Part shown: piece after piece, positions 46,470 through 55,457 of the stretch
Numbering within the stretch: position 1 is the stretch's first letter
Layout of the letters: each line of letters starts with the position of its first letter
From: Massilia sp. Root418
Lineage (GTDB): Bacteria > Pseudomonadota > Gammaproteobacteria > Burkholderiales > Burkholderiaceae_D
Assembly: GCF_001425265.1 (NCBI RefSeq)
Contig: NZ_LMEC01000002.1
Coordinates: 106,466 to 170,465 of the forward strand
DNA: 64,000 bases
Direction of reading: 5' to 3'
Translations under genes and position numbers: made by a program
Notes under the pieces: generated by a model
What the model was told of the DNA's origin: nothing
Databases searched by the model: none
What the model saw: the letters and a program-made list of their open reading frames with translations, nothing else

Positions 46470-47729
46470 ATGAAAACACGCAATAATCTGACAACCTACA
46501 TCATGGTTAGCCTGGTGCTAGGCATCGTCGCGGGTTACTTCGCCAACGTCGGCCTGGCCAATCCCGGCGCCTTTGCCGAGTATATGTCCTATTTGACCAC
46601 CATCTTCCTGCGGTTGATCAAAATGATCATCGCTCCGCTGGTGTTTGCCACCCTGGTAGTCGGTATCGCACGCATGGGCGATGCCAAGGAAGTGGGCCGC
46701 ATCGGCCTGAAGACGCTGGGCTGGTTCTTCATTGCGTCGGTCATGTCGCTGCTGCTGGGCCTCGTAATGGTCAACATCTTCCGTCCGGGCGACGCGCTGG
46801 TGGGCCACCTGCCGGCGGTCAGCACGCCATCGGGCATCGCCGCCACCGGCCTGTCGCTGAAAGAGTTCATCACCCACCTGGTGCCGGCCTCCATCATCGA
46901 CGGCATGGCCAAGAACGAAATCCTGCAGATCGTGATCTTCTCGCTGTTCTTCGGCACCGCCGCCGCAGCAGTGGGCGTGAAGGCAGAGCCGCTGGTCGAC
47001 GCGGTGGACGGCCTGGCCCACATCATGCTGAAGGTGACCGGCTACGTAATGAACTTCGCACCGGTGGCCGTGTTCGCGGCCGTGGCAGGCACCATCGCCA
47101 AAAGCGGTGTGGGCGTGCTCGGTACCTACGGCGTGTTCATGGCGGAGTTCTACCTGAGTATCGCCGTGCTGTGGGGCTTGCTGATTTTCGCCGGCTTCGT
47201 GTTCCTGGGCCGCCGCATCTTCGCCCTGATGGGCGAAATGAAGGGCCCGGCCCTGCTGGCCTTCTCCTGCGCTTCGAGCGAAGCGGCCTACCCGAAAACG
47301 CTGGAAGGCCTGGAGCGTTTCGGCGTGCGCAACCGCATCGCCTCCTTCGTGCTGCCGATCGGCTATTCCTTCAACCTGGATGGCTCGATGATGTACTGCA
47401 CCTTCGCCACCGTGTTCATCGCCCAGGCCTACGGCATTGAAATGCCGCTCAGCACCCAGCTGACCATGATGGCGGTGCTGATGCTGACCTCCAAAGGTAT
47501 CGCCGGCGTGCCGCGCGCTTCGCTGGTGGTGATCGCCGCCACCCTGGGCCAGTTCAACATCCCGGAAGCCGGCCTGCTGCTGCTGCTCGGTATCGACCAC
47601 TTCCTGGACATGGCGCGCTCCGCCACCAACGTGATCGGCAACAGCGTTGCCGCCGCCGTGGTGGCCAAGTGGGAGGGCGAGCTGGTGGCCCCGCTGGACA
47701 AGGAACTGTCGGATTCGCCGCTGCCGTAA
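46470..47729 (+). CDS. Dicarboxylate/amino acid:cation symporter (DAACS family)
   Basis: 419 residues from ATG 46470, which has CAGGAA upstream. An in-frame ATG at 46428 has no such site. The protein has eight helices and two re-entrant loops. The Ser-rich hairpin loop reads SCASSEAAYPKTLEGL, and the GYSFNLDGSMMYCTFATVF and ITLxG-equivalent MLTSKGIAGVPRASL blocks are conserved. It imports C4-dicarboxylates (DctA) or glutamate/aspartate (GltP); sequence alone does not separate them. Its divergence from the glt importer makes acidic amino acids plausible. Confidence 0.92.
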   Translation: MKTRNNLTTYIMVSLVLGIVAGYFANVGLANPGAFAEYMSYLTTIFLRLIKMIIAPLVFATLVVGIARMGDAKEVGRIGLKTLGWFFIASVMSLLLGLVMVNIFRPGDALVGHLPAVSTPSGIAATGLSLKEFITHLVPASIIDGMAKNEILQIVIFSLFFGTAAAAVGVKAEPLVDAVDGLAHIMLKVTGYVMNFAPVAVFAAVAGTIAKSGVGVLGTYGVFMAEFYLSIAVLWGLLIFAGFVFLGRRIFALMGEMKGPALLAFSCASSEAAYPKTLEGLERFGVRNRIASFVLPIGYSFNLDGSMMYCTFATVFIAQAYGIEMPLSTQLTMMAVLMLTSKGIAGVPRASLVVIAATLGQFNIPEAGLLLLLGIDHFLDMARSATNVIGNSVAAAVVAKWEGELVAPLDKELSDSPLP

Positions 47730-47745
47730 GCGCCGGCGCGGATGT

Positions 47746-47778
47746 AAAAAAGGCTTCCCTCGGGAAGCCTTTTTTTTA
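47746..47778. terminator. Bidirectional intrinsic terminator
   Basis: AAGGCTTCCC and GGGAAGCCTT arms with a 2-base loop, flanked by A- and T-runs. It ends the symporter transcript on the plus strand, and can also end the convergent ABC exporter transcript, whose stop it overlaps by three bases. Confidence 0.92.
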
Positions 47779-49605
47779 CTCCACTTCTTCTTCCACCTTG
47801 GCCTGCTGGCGCTGCCACATCTGCGCATACAGGCCGTCCGCCGCCAGCAGCGACTGGTGCGTGCCGCGCTCGACGATGCGGCCGTGGTCCAGCACGATGA
47901 TCTGTTCCGCGTCCACCACCGTGGACAGGCGGTGCGCAATCACCATGGTGGTGCGGTGCCGGGCGATTTCCTTGAGCTGCGCCTGGATGGCCTGCTCGGC
48001 TTTCGAGTCCAGCGCGGACGTGGCCTCGTCGAAGATCAGGATGGCGGGATTCTTCAGCAGGGTGCGCGCGATGGCCACGCGCTGCTTCTCGCCGCCGGAC
48101 AGTTTCAGCCCCCGTTCGCCCACCATGGTGGCGTAGCCGTCCGGCAGGCTGGCGATGAAGTCGTGGATGGAGGCCGCCTTGGCCGCCGCCACGATGTCCT
48201 CCTTGCTGGAGCCGGGCTTGCCGTAGGCGATGTTGTATTCGATGGTGTCGTTGAACAGCACCGTATCCTGCGGCACGATGCCGATGGCGTGGCGCAGCGA
48301 ATCCTGGGTGACCGCGCGCAGGTCCTGGCCGTCGATGGTGATGGCGCCCTGGTTCACCTCGTAGAAGCGGTACAGCAGCCGTGACAGGGTGGACTTGCCC
48401 GAGCCGCTGTGGCCCACCACCGCCGTGGTGCTGCCGGCGGCGATGGTGAAGTCGACATCGAACAGGATCTGGCGCTTGGACTCATAGCTGAAGTCCACGT
48501 GCGAGAAGCGCACCTGCGCGCCCTGCGTGTGCAGCGGCTTGGCATCCGGCGCGTCCGCCACTTCGCGGTTCTGGTCCAGCAGCGAGAACAGGCGCTCCAT
48601 GTCCGCCAGGCTTTGCTTGATCTCGCGGTAGATCACGCCCAGGAAGTTGAGCGGGATGTAGAGCTGGATCATGAAAGCGTTCACCAGCACCAGGTCGCCC
48701 AGGGTCATCTTGCCGTCGATGACGCCCTGGGTGGCGCGCCACAGGATCAGCGTGACCGCGGTGGCGATGATCAGCGACTGGCCGGTGTTCAGGAAGGACA
48801 GCGAGGTCTGCGACTTGACCGCCGCCGCCTCGTAGCGCTGCAGGCCCTCGTCGTAGCGTTTGGCTTCGTAGTCCTCGTTGCCGAAGTACTTCACGGTTTC
48901 GTAGTTGATGAGCGAGTCGATGGCCTTGGTATTGGCCTTGGAATCGAGGTCGTTCATGGTGCGGCGGAAGTGCGTGCGCCAGTCGGTGACGGTGATCGTA
49001 AACACGATGTAGGACACCAGCGCCACGAAGGTGATGGCGCTGAACCAGATGTCGTAATGCGTCACCAGGTAGCCCAGTACCAGGGAAATCTCCACCAGCG
49101 TGGGCAGGATGTTGAACAGCGTGTACGAGATCAGCGAGCCGACGCCGCGCGTGCCGCGCTCGATGTCGCGCGTCATACCGCCGGTCTGGCGGTTCAGGTG
49201 GAAGCGCAGCGACAATGAATGCAGGTGGCGGAACACCTTGAGCGCGATGGTGCGCACGGCGCGCTGCGTCACGCGCGCGAACAGGAACTCGCGCAGCTCC
49301 GTAAACACCGTGGTGGACAGGCGCAGCAGGCCGTAGGCCACCAGCGCGCCCAGCGGCAGCACCAGCAAGGCGTGCGGATGCGACGGCGAGATGGTCATCT
49401 GGTCCACCAGCTTTTTCAGCACCACCGGCACGCCCACGTTGGCCAGCTTGGCGCCGATCAGGCATAGCAGCGCGGCCAGCACGCGCCATTTGTAGACCCA
49501 CAGGTAGGGAATCAGGGTTTTCAGGGTGGCCAGGTCGCTGCGCGGCGGCTTGCCGGCGGCGTCTGCGGGAGGTGGCGGTGGGGGCGAGGTGGCTGAGCGG
49601 CGCAT
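47776..49605 (-). CDS. ABCB-family exporter, fused permease-ATPase (Atm1/MsbA-like)
   Basis: 609 residues from ATG 49605. The longer open frame upstream covers another gene's antisense and is rejected. A Pro-rich cytosolic N-terminus precedes six membrane helices (about 50-330). The ATPase domain has Walker A VVGHSGSGKSTLSR, the signature KLSGGEKQRVAIARTL and Walker B ILIFDEATSALD. It resembles the Atm1/HMT1 branch, which exports glutathione-linked or Fe-S precursors and metals. Substrate is inference. It is divergent from the thioesterase. Confidence 0.92.
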   Translation of the reverse strand: MRRSATSPPPPPPADAAGKPPRSDLATLKTLIPYLWVYKWRVLAALLCLIGAKLANVGVPVVLKKLVDQMTISPSHPHALLVLPLGALVAYGLLRLSTTVFTELREFLFARVTQRAVRTIALKVFRHLHSLSLRFHLNRQTGGMTRDIERGTRGVGSLISYTLFNILPTLVEISLVLGYLVTHYDIWFSAITFVALVSYIVFTITVTDWRTHFRRTMNDLDSKANTKAIDSLINYETVKYFGNEDYEAKRYDEGLQRYEAAAVKSQTSLSFLNTGQSLIIATAVTLILWRATQGVIDGKMTLGDLVLVNAFMIQLYIPLNFLGVIYREIKQSLADMERLFSLLDQNREVADAPDAKPLHTQGAQVRFSHVDFSYESKRQILFDVDFTIAAGSTTAVVGHSGSGKSTLSRLLYRFYEVNQGAITIDGQDLRAVTQDSLRHAIGIVPQDTVLFNDTIEYNIAYGKPGSSKEDIVAAAKAASIHDFIASLPDGYATMVGERGLKLSGGEKQRVAIARTLLKNPAILIFDEATSALDSKAEQAIQAQLKEIARHRTTMVIAHRLSTVVDAEQIIVLDHGRIVERGTHQSLLAADGLYAQMWQRQQAKVEEEVE

Positions 49606-49668
49606 AACGAAACGGGGCTTCCGTGGTTTACAATCAGTCCCAATTGTAGCCCTTAGCGAGACTTCACG

Positions 49669-50124
49669 ATGACCACGCCTGAAAACACCACCGCCCCCAA
49701 CCTGGCCGCCGTCCATACGGCAGAGCGGCGCGGCCTGCCGGAAGGGAAGATGCCGGAACTGCGCGTGATGCCCGCGCCGGCCGACGCCAACGTGTACGGC
49801 GACGTGTTTGGCGGCTGGATCATGGCGCAGGTCGACATCGCCGGCTCGCTGCCCGCCACCCGGCGCGCCAACGGCCGCGTGGCGACCGTGGCCGTGAATT
49901 CCTTCGTATTCAAAAATCCCGTCTTCGTCGGCGATCTGCTGTCCTTCTACGCCGATATCATCAAGGTCGGCAACACCTCGATCACGGTCAACGTGGAAGT
50001 GTACGCCGAGCGCAACCGCCTGCAGGCGTGCACCGTCAAGGTCACCGAAGCGACGCTGACCTATGTGGCCACCGGCCCGGACCGCAAGCCGCGCCCGGTG
50101 CCGCCGCTGGAAACGCTGCTGTAA
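49669..50124 (+). CDS. Acyl-CoA thioesterase (YciA-like hotdog)
   Basis: 151 residues with one hotdog domain: PADANVYGDVFGGWIMAQVD (catalytic Asp region) and VATVAVNSFVFKNPVFVGDLLSFYA. It hydrolyses acyl-CoA thioesters to free acid and CoA, probably as a hexamer in the cytosol. The start has CGAGAC upstream. It ends 10 bases before the phosphatase gene, probably one operon. Confidence 0.92.
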   Translation: MTTPENTTAPNLAAVHTAERRGLPEGKMPELRVMPAPADANVYGDVFGGWIMAQVDIAGSLPATRRANGRVATVAVNSFVFKNPVFVGDLLSFYADIIKVGNTSITVNVEVYAERNRLQACTVKVTEATLTYVATGPDRKPRPVPPLETLL

Positions 50125-50134
50125 GGCTGCACGG

Positions 50135-51796
50135 ATGGAAGCAGGACGCCGCAACCTCCTGCTGACCGGCGCCCGGCTGTCGGCGCTGGCCGCCATGGCC
50201 GCCGCCGGCGCCACCCTGGCCGGCAGCGAGGCAGGAGGCGGCGCGCAGCGCGGCCGCAGCCGCGGCGCTGCGCAAGCCGGCGAGGGCGCCAACGGCGCCG
50301 GCTATCCCTTCTCCCTCGGCGTGGCCTCCGGCTCGCCGCTGCCCACCGCGGTGGTGCTGTGGACCCGCATCCTGTACGACCCGTTCAGCGCTGCCGCCAT
50401 GCCGCCGCTGGCGCTGTCCGTGCGCTGGGAGGTGGCGCACGACGAAGCCTTCCGCAGCATCGCCGCCAGGGGCACGGCGATGGCCCCGCCCGAACTGGCG
50501 CACAGCGTGCACGTCGACGTCAGCGGCCTGGCGCCCGGCCGCTGGTACTGGTACCGCTTCATGCTGGGCGACGCCGTCAGCCCCACCGGGCGTACCCGCA
50601 CGGCGCCCGCGCCGGACAGCACGCCCTCCGCGCTCAAGCTGGCCGTGGCCTCCTGCCAGCACTGGGAATTCGGCAGCTACGCCGCGCACCGCCACATTGC
50701 CGCCGCCGCGCCGGAGCTGGTGGCCTTCCTCGGCGACTACATCTACGAATGGGGTGCCTACCAGCGCCAGCATCCGCAGCGCGCGGTGCGGGTGGACGAG
50801 AGCTTCACGCTGGACCAGTACCGCGCCCGCTACGCCCAGTACAAGAGCGACCCCGACCTGCAGGCCGCGCACCACGCCGCGCCCTGGATACTCACCTGGG
50901 ACGACCACGAAGTGGCCAACGACTACGCCGGCGACCGCGACGAGCGCCTGTCCGCCAGCTTTGCCGCGCGCCGCGCCGCCGCCTACCAGGCCTACTACGA
51001 GCACCAGCCCATCCGGCTCGACGTGCAGGCGGGCGGCTACGGCAGCTTGCGCATGCACCAGCGCTACGACTGGGGCCGGCTGGCGCGCTTCCACGTGCTC
51101 GACAACCGCCAGTACCGCGCGCCGCAAGCGTGCACCGTGGGGCGCGGCGGTTCCAGTTCCGTGTACTGGCGCGAATGCGCGGCGCTGCGCGACCCGGCGC
51201 GCGAGATGCTGGGCGCCGAGCAGCAGCGCTGGCTGGAACAGGGGCTGAAGCAATCGAAGGCGCGCTGGAACATCCTGGCGCAGCAAACGCTGATGGCCGG
51301 CGGCAGCCAGGTGCCGCTGGTGAACGGCGACGACGGCCGCTACTGGACCGACGGCTGGGACGGCTACCCGGCCGCTCGGCAGCGCCTGTACCGCGCGCTG
51401 CGGGGAAGCGGCGCAGCCAACCCGCTGGTGCTGTCCGGCGACGTGCACACCTTCTACGCCGCCGAGCTCACGCCGGACGGCCGCCGCCCCGCCAGCGCCG
51501 CCAATCCGGTGCTGGCGCACGAATTCTGCGGCACCTCCATCACCTCCGGCTCGCGGCCCCAGGCGCGCACGCTGCAATACGTGGACATGAACCCGCAGCT
51601 CAAATACGGCCGCAGCGACAAGCGCGGCTTCATGCTCTTCACCATCACACCCGAGCGCAGCAGCGTGCAATTCCAAGGCCTCGACGACGTCCGCAACCCC
51701 GCCAGCCCCATCGCCACCCTCGCCAGCTTCACCGTCCCCAGCAACACCAATACGAAAATGGGGTCAGGGTTAATTAAAAGTGCAACTTTTAATTAA
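50135..51796 (+). CDS. phoD: PhoD-like alkaline phosphatase/phosphodiesterase, C-terminus supplied by a repeat
   Basis: 553 residues from ATG 50135. The N-terminus carries a twin-arginine signal (RRNLLLTGARLSAL). Metal-binding blocks include FLGDYIYEWG, ILTWDDHEVANDY, LAQQTLMA and VLSGDVHTFYAAEL, typical of calcium/iron PhoD phosphatases. It releases phosphate from phosphodiesters outside the inner membrane. The last residues (KMGSGLIKSATFN) and the TAA stop are encoded entirely by the family B repeat at 51755, so the native stop appears to have been replaced. Confidence 0.92.
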   Translation: MEAGRRNLLLTGARLSALAAMAAAGATLAGSEAGGGAQRGRSRGAAQAGEGANGAGYPFSLGVASGSPLPTAVVLWTRILYDPFSAAAMPPLALSVRWEVAHDEAFRSIAARGTAMAPPELAHSVHVDVSGLAPGRWYWYRFMLGDAVSPTGRTRTAPAPDSTPSALKLAVASCQHWEFGSYAAHRHIAAAAPELVAFLGDYIYEWGAYQRQHPQRAVRVDESFTLDQYRARYAQYKSDPDLQAAHHAAPWILTWDDHEVANDYAGDRDERLSASFAARRAAAYQAYYEHQPIRLDVQAGGYGSLRMHQRYDWGRLARFHVLDNRQYRAPQACTVGRGGSSSVYWRECAALRDPAREMLGAEQQRWLEQGLKQSKARWNILAQQTLMAGGSQVPLVNGDDGRYWTDGWDGYPAARQRLYRALRGSGAANPLVLSGDVHTFYAAELTPDGRRPASAANPVLAHEFCGTSITSGSRPQARTLQYVDMNPQLKYGRSDKRGFMLFTITPERSSVQFQGLDDVRNPASPIATLASFTVPSNTNTKMGSGLIKSATFN

Positions 51797-51811
51797 CCCT
51801 GACCCCATTTT
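51755..51811. repeat. Inverted repeat, family B, 27-bp perfect arms
   Basis: Arms 51755-51781 and 51785-51811 are perfectly complementary around a 3-base loop (GCA). The core TGGGGTCAGGGTTAATT is the same as in the 16463 element. It lies between the convergent phoD and fadD genes and encodes the phoD tail and stop. The stable hairpin with flanking T-runs may serve both transcripts as a terminator. Confidence 0.93.
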
Positions 51812-51825
51812 CTGAGCAACTTTTC

Positions 51826-53496
51826 TTAGGCGGCTTTTTTCTCGTCGCGCAGCTGGCGGCGGAGGATTTTGCCGACGTTGGTCTTCGGCAGCTCGTCGCG
51901 GAATTCGATGTATTTGGGCTTCTTGTAGGCGGTCAGCTCGTGCTTGCAGAATTCCTGCAGCGCTTCGGCCGTCAGGTTGGGGTCCTTGCGCACCACGAAC
52001 AGCTTGACCGCTTCGCCGGAGTTTTTGTCCGGCACGCCGATGCATGCCACTTCCAGCACGCCCGGATGCGCCGCCACCACGCCTTCGATTTCGTTCGGGT
52101 AGACGTTGAAGCCCGACACCAGAATCATGTCTTTCTTGCGGTCCACGATGCGGGTGTAGCCGCGCTCGTCCATGATGCCGACGTCGCCGGTCTTGAAGAA
52201 GCCGTCGGCCGTCATGGTCTTGGCGGTTTCGTCGGGACGCTGCCAGTAGCCGGCCATCACCTGCGGGCCGCGGATGGCGATTTCACCCGGCTGGCCGAGC
52301 GGCACTTCCACGCCGTCGTCGTCCAGGATCCTGATTTCGGTGGACGGGATCGGCAGCCCGATGGTGCCCGTGAATTCCTTGATGTCGACGCGGTTGGCGG
52401 TGGCCACCGGCGAGGTTTCGGACAGGCCGTAGCCTTCGATGATGGGCGTGCCGGTGAGCTTGAGCCAGCGGTCGGCCACGGCTTGCTGCACCGCCATGCC
52501 GCCGCCGTTGCACACCTTGTAGCTGGAGAAGTCCAGCTTGGCGAAGTCGGGGTTGTTCAGCAGCGCGTTGTACAGCGTGTTCACGGCCGGGAACACCACC
52601 ACCGGATACTTGGCCAGTTCCTTGACGAAACCGGGGATGTCGCGCGGGTTAGGGATCAGGATGTTCAGGCCGCCGAAGCGCATGCCCATGAAGGCGCTGA
52701 TGGTGAGCGAGTAGATGTGGTACAGCGGCAGCGCGCACACGAACACCACCTGCTTGCCGCTGGTGTCCAGGCCCAGCCAGGCTTCGTTCTGCAGCACGTT
52801 GGAGATCACGTTACGGTGCAGCAGCACGGCGCCCTTGGAGACGCCGGTGGTGCCGCCGGTGTATTGCAGGAAGGCGATGTCCTCGTGGCCCAGCTGCACC
52901 GGCTTAAGCGTCAGGCGCGAACCTTCGGCCAGCACCTTCTTGAAGCTGGTGGAACCGGGCAGCGACCAGGCCGGCACCATCTTCTTCACGTTGCGCACCA
53001 CGAAGTTGACGATGGCGCCCTTCAGGCCGCCCAGCAGGTCGCCCATGCTGCCCACGATCACATGCTTGACCTGGGTGTTGGCGAGCACCTGCTGCACCGT
53101 GGTGGCGAAGTTCTCCAGCACGATGATGGCTTCGGCGCCGGAGTCGTTCAGCTGGTGCTGCAGCTCGCGCGGGGTGTACAGCGGGTTGACGTTGACCACG
53201 GTGTAGCCGGCGCGCAGGATGCCGGCCATGGCCACCGGGTATTGCAGCACGTTGGGCAGCATGATGGCCACGCGCGCGCCTTTTTCCAGGCCCTTGCTTT
53301 GCAGCCAGGCACCGAGCTGCTGGGACATCTGGTCCACTTCGCGGTAGGTCAGGAACTTGTCCATGCAGACGTAGGCGTTGCGGTCGGCGTACTGACGGAA
53401 GGACTCCTCCAGCAAGTGCGTCACCGAGCTGTATTGCGTGTTGTCGATTTCCGCGGGTACGCCCTGGGGGTAGGAATTCAACCAAATCTTGTCCAT
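51826..53496 (-). CDS. fadD: Long-chain fatty acid-CoA ligase (downstream copy)
   Basis: 556 residues from ATG 53496 (MDKIWLNSYPQGVP). The ATP/AMP motif YTGGTTGVSKGAVLLHRN, the GYGLSETSP block and the C-terminal YTRIVDRKKDMILVSGFNVYPNE hinge with the conserved Lys region are intact. It activates fatty acids to acyl-CoA on ATP for beta-oxidation. It is strongly similar to the next fadD upstream (tandem duplication), from which it is separated by a terminator, so it needs its own promoter or read-through. Confidence 0.94.
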   Translation of the reverse strand: MDKIWLNSYPQGVPAEIDNTQYSSVTHLLEESFRQYADRNAYVCMDKFLTYREVDQMSQQLGAWLQSKGLEKGARVAIMLPNVLQYPVAMAGILRAGYTVVNVNPLYTPRELQHQLNDSGAEAIIVLENFATTVQQVLANTQVKHVIVGSMGDLLGGLKGAIVNFVVRNVKKMVPAWSLPGSTSFKKVLAEGSRLTLKPVQLGHEDIAFLQYTGGTTGVSKGAVLLHRNVISNVLQNEAWLGLDTSGKQVVFVCALPLYHIYSLTISAFMGMRFGGLNILIPNPRDIPGFVKELAKYPVVVFPAVNTLYNALLNNPDFAKLDFSSYKVCNGGGMAVQQAVADRWLKLTGTPIIEGYGLSETSPVATANRVDIKEFTGTIGLPIPSTEIRILDDDGVEVPLGQPGEIAIRGPQVMAGYWQRPDETAKTMTADGFFKTGDVGIMDERGYTRIVDRKKDMILVSGFNVYPNEIEGVVAAHPGVLEVACIGVPDKNSGEAVKLFVVRKDPNLTAEALQEFCKHELTAYKKPKYIEFRDELPKTNVGKILRRQLRDEKKAA

Positions 53497-53522
53497 CACT
53501 AGCCTCGTTCAAACATTTTCTA

Positions 53523-53570
53523 TAAAAAAACCGCCCGGCCAGCAGGCGGTCGCGCCTGTGGCCGGGGGGT
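53523..53570 (-). terminator. Intrinsic terminator between the two fadD genes
   Basis: On the minus strand a GC-rich CCCCCCGGCCA/TGGCCGGGCGG stem, with an inner hairpin, is followed by seven T. It begins immediately after the upstream fadD stop. Confidence 0.8.
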
Positions 53571-55268
53571 TTATGCCGCCTTCTTCTTCTCGCCCACCAC
53601 TTCGTCGCGCAGCACGCGGCGCAGGATCTTGCCGACGTTGGTTTTCGGCAGTTCGTCGCGGAACTCGATGTATTTCGGCTTCTTGTAGCCGGTCAGGTTT
53701 TCCTTGCAGTAGGCCATCAGGGTGTCCGCGTTCAGGTTCGGGTCCTTGCGCACCACGAACACCTTCACCGCTTCGCCCGAGTGCTCGTCCGGCACGCCGA
53801 TGCAGGCGCATTCCAGCACGCCGGGATGGCCGGCGATCACGCCTTCCACTTCGTTCGGATAGACGTTGAAGCCGGACACCAGCACCATGTCCTTCTTGCG
53901 GTCCACGATCTTGACGTAGCCGCGCGCGTCCATCACGCCCACGTCGCCGGATTTGAAGTAGCCGTCCGGCGTCATCACCTTGGCGGTTTCCTCCGGACGG
54001 TTCCAGTAGCCCACCATCACCTGCGGGCCGCGGATGGCGATCTCGCCCGGCTGGCCCAGCGGCACTTCCTTGCCGTCGTCGTCCAGGATGGCGATGTCGG
54101 TGGACGGCACGGGCAGGCCGATGGTGGCGGTAAACTCGGTGCCGTCGGCGCGGTTGCAGGTGGCCGTGGGCGAGGTCTCGGACAGGCCGTAGCCTTCGAT
54201 GATGGGCACGCCGGTCACCTTCAGCCACTTGTCGTTGACGGCCTGCTGCACCGCCATGCCGCCGCCGTTGCAGATCACCACGCCGGAGAAGTCCAGCTTG
54301 CTGAACTCGGGATGGTTCACCAGCGCGTTGTACAACGTGTTGACGGCCGGCAGCATGTTGAAGCGGTACTTGGACAGTTCCTTGATGAAGCCGCCGATGT
54401 CGCGCGGGTTGGGGATCAGGATGTTCATGGCCCCCATGCGCATGCCCCACATGGCGCAGGCCGTCAGCGCGAAGATGTGGTACAGCGGCAGCGCGCAGAC
54501 GATGGTCAGCGGCTCATTGGCCGGCAAGGTCTTCAGGCGCGGCTGGGCCCAGGCTTCGTTCTGCAGCAGGTTGCCGACGATGTTGCGGTGGGTCAGCGTG
54601 GCGCCCTTGGACACGCCCGTGGTGCCGCCCGTGTACTGCAGGAAGGCCACGTCGGACGCGTTCAGTTCCACCGGCGTGAGCTTCATGCCCGCGCCCTGCG
54701 ACAGCGCGTCCTTGAAGCGCACCGCGTTCGGCAGCGAGAAGGCCGGCACCATTTTCTTCACGTTGCGCACCACGAAGTTGACGATGGCGCCCTTCAGCCC
54801 GCCCAGCATCTCGCCCATGCTGGCCACGACAATGTGCTTGACCTTGGTGCGCGGCAGGACCTGCTCCAGGGTGGTGGCGAAATTTTCAAGGATGAGGATA
54901 GCTTCCGCACCGGAGTCGTTCAGCTGGTGCTCCAGCTCGCGCGGCGTGTACAGGGGATTGACGTTGACCACGGTGTAGCCGGCGCGCAGGATGGCCGCGA
55001 TGGCGATCGGATACTGCAGCACATTGGGCATCATCACCGCCACGCGCGCGCCCTTTTTCAGGCTGCGGCTTTGCAGCCAGGCGCCCAGGCGCTTGGACAG
55101 CGTATCGAGCTCGGCATAGGTAAGGAACTTGTCCATGCAGACGTATGCGTTGCGGTCCGCATATTTCTGGAAGGACTCTTCCAGCAGATGCACGAGCGAC
55201 CGGTACTGGTTCGGATCAATCTCCGCCGGGACGCCGGGGGGGTACGACTGCAGCCAAATTTTTTCCAT
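53571..55268 (-). CDS. fadD: Long-chain fatty acid-CoA ligase (upstream copy)
   Basis: 565 residues from ATG 55268 (MEKIWLQSYPPGVP), with GAGG upstream. The in-frame start at 55331 adds an implausible leader. The adenylation motifs YTGGTTGVSKGATLTHRN and VKIVDRKKDMVLVSGFNVYP are present. It is the paralogue of the preceding gene. Both begin with the same motif and differ mostly in the middle, like the fadD1-fadD2 pair of pseudomonads, where the copies differ in chain-length preference. Confidence 0.94.
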   Translation of the reverse strand: MEKIWLQSYPPGVPAEIDPNQYRSLVHLLEESFQKYADRNAYVCMDKFLTYAELDTLSKRLGAWLQSRSLKKGARVAVMMPNVLQYPIAIAAILRAGYTVVNVNPLYTPRELEHQLNDSGAEAILILENFATTLEQVLPRTKVKHIVVASMGEMLGGLKGAIVNFVVRNVKKMVPAFSLPNAVRFKDALSQGAGMKLTPVELNASDVAFLQYTGGTTGVSKGATLTHRNIVGNLLQNEAWAQPRLKTLPANEPLTIVCALPLYHIFALTACAMWGMRMGAMNILIPNPRDIGGFIKELSKYRFNMLPAVNTLYNALVNHPEFSKLDFSGVVICNGGGMAVQQAVNDKWLKVTGVPIIEGYGLSETSPTATCNRADGTEFTATIGLPVPSTDIAILDDDGKEVPLGQPGEIAIRGPQVMVGYWNRPEETAKVMTPDGYFKSGDVGVMDARGYVKIVDRKKDMVLVSGFNVYPNEVEGVIAGHPGVLECACIGVPDEHSGEAVKVFVVRKDPNLNADTLMAYCKENLTGYKKPKYIEFRDELPKTNVGKILRRVLRDEVVGEKKKAA

Positions 55269-55457
55269 CCTGTGCCTCGTCTCTTGATATGTTTTTATGG
55301 GGGGCAAACAAAAAATAGTACGCTCGTACACAAACTGAGTAAGATGCTATCGGGCGCAACGCCAGTATGCAAGCGCTTTTGCAGATTTTGAACCCCTACT
55401 CTATCAACTGATGTGTCGCCGGCACGCTGGAGCATTCCTGCTGCGGCGCAGCAAAGC

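Noticed and set aside
49606..50292. N-terminal extension of the ABC exporter to 838 residues
   Set aside because: It is antisense to the thioesterase gene and has no transporter-like sequence.
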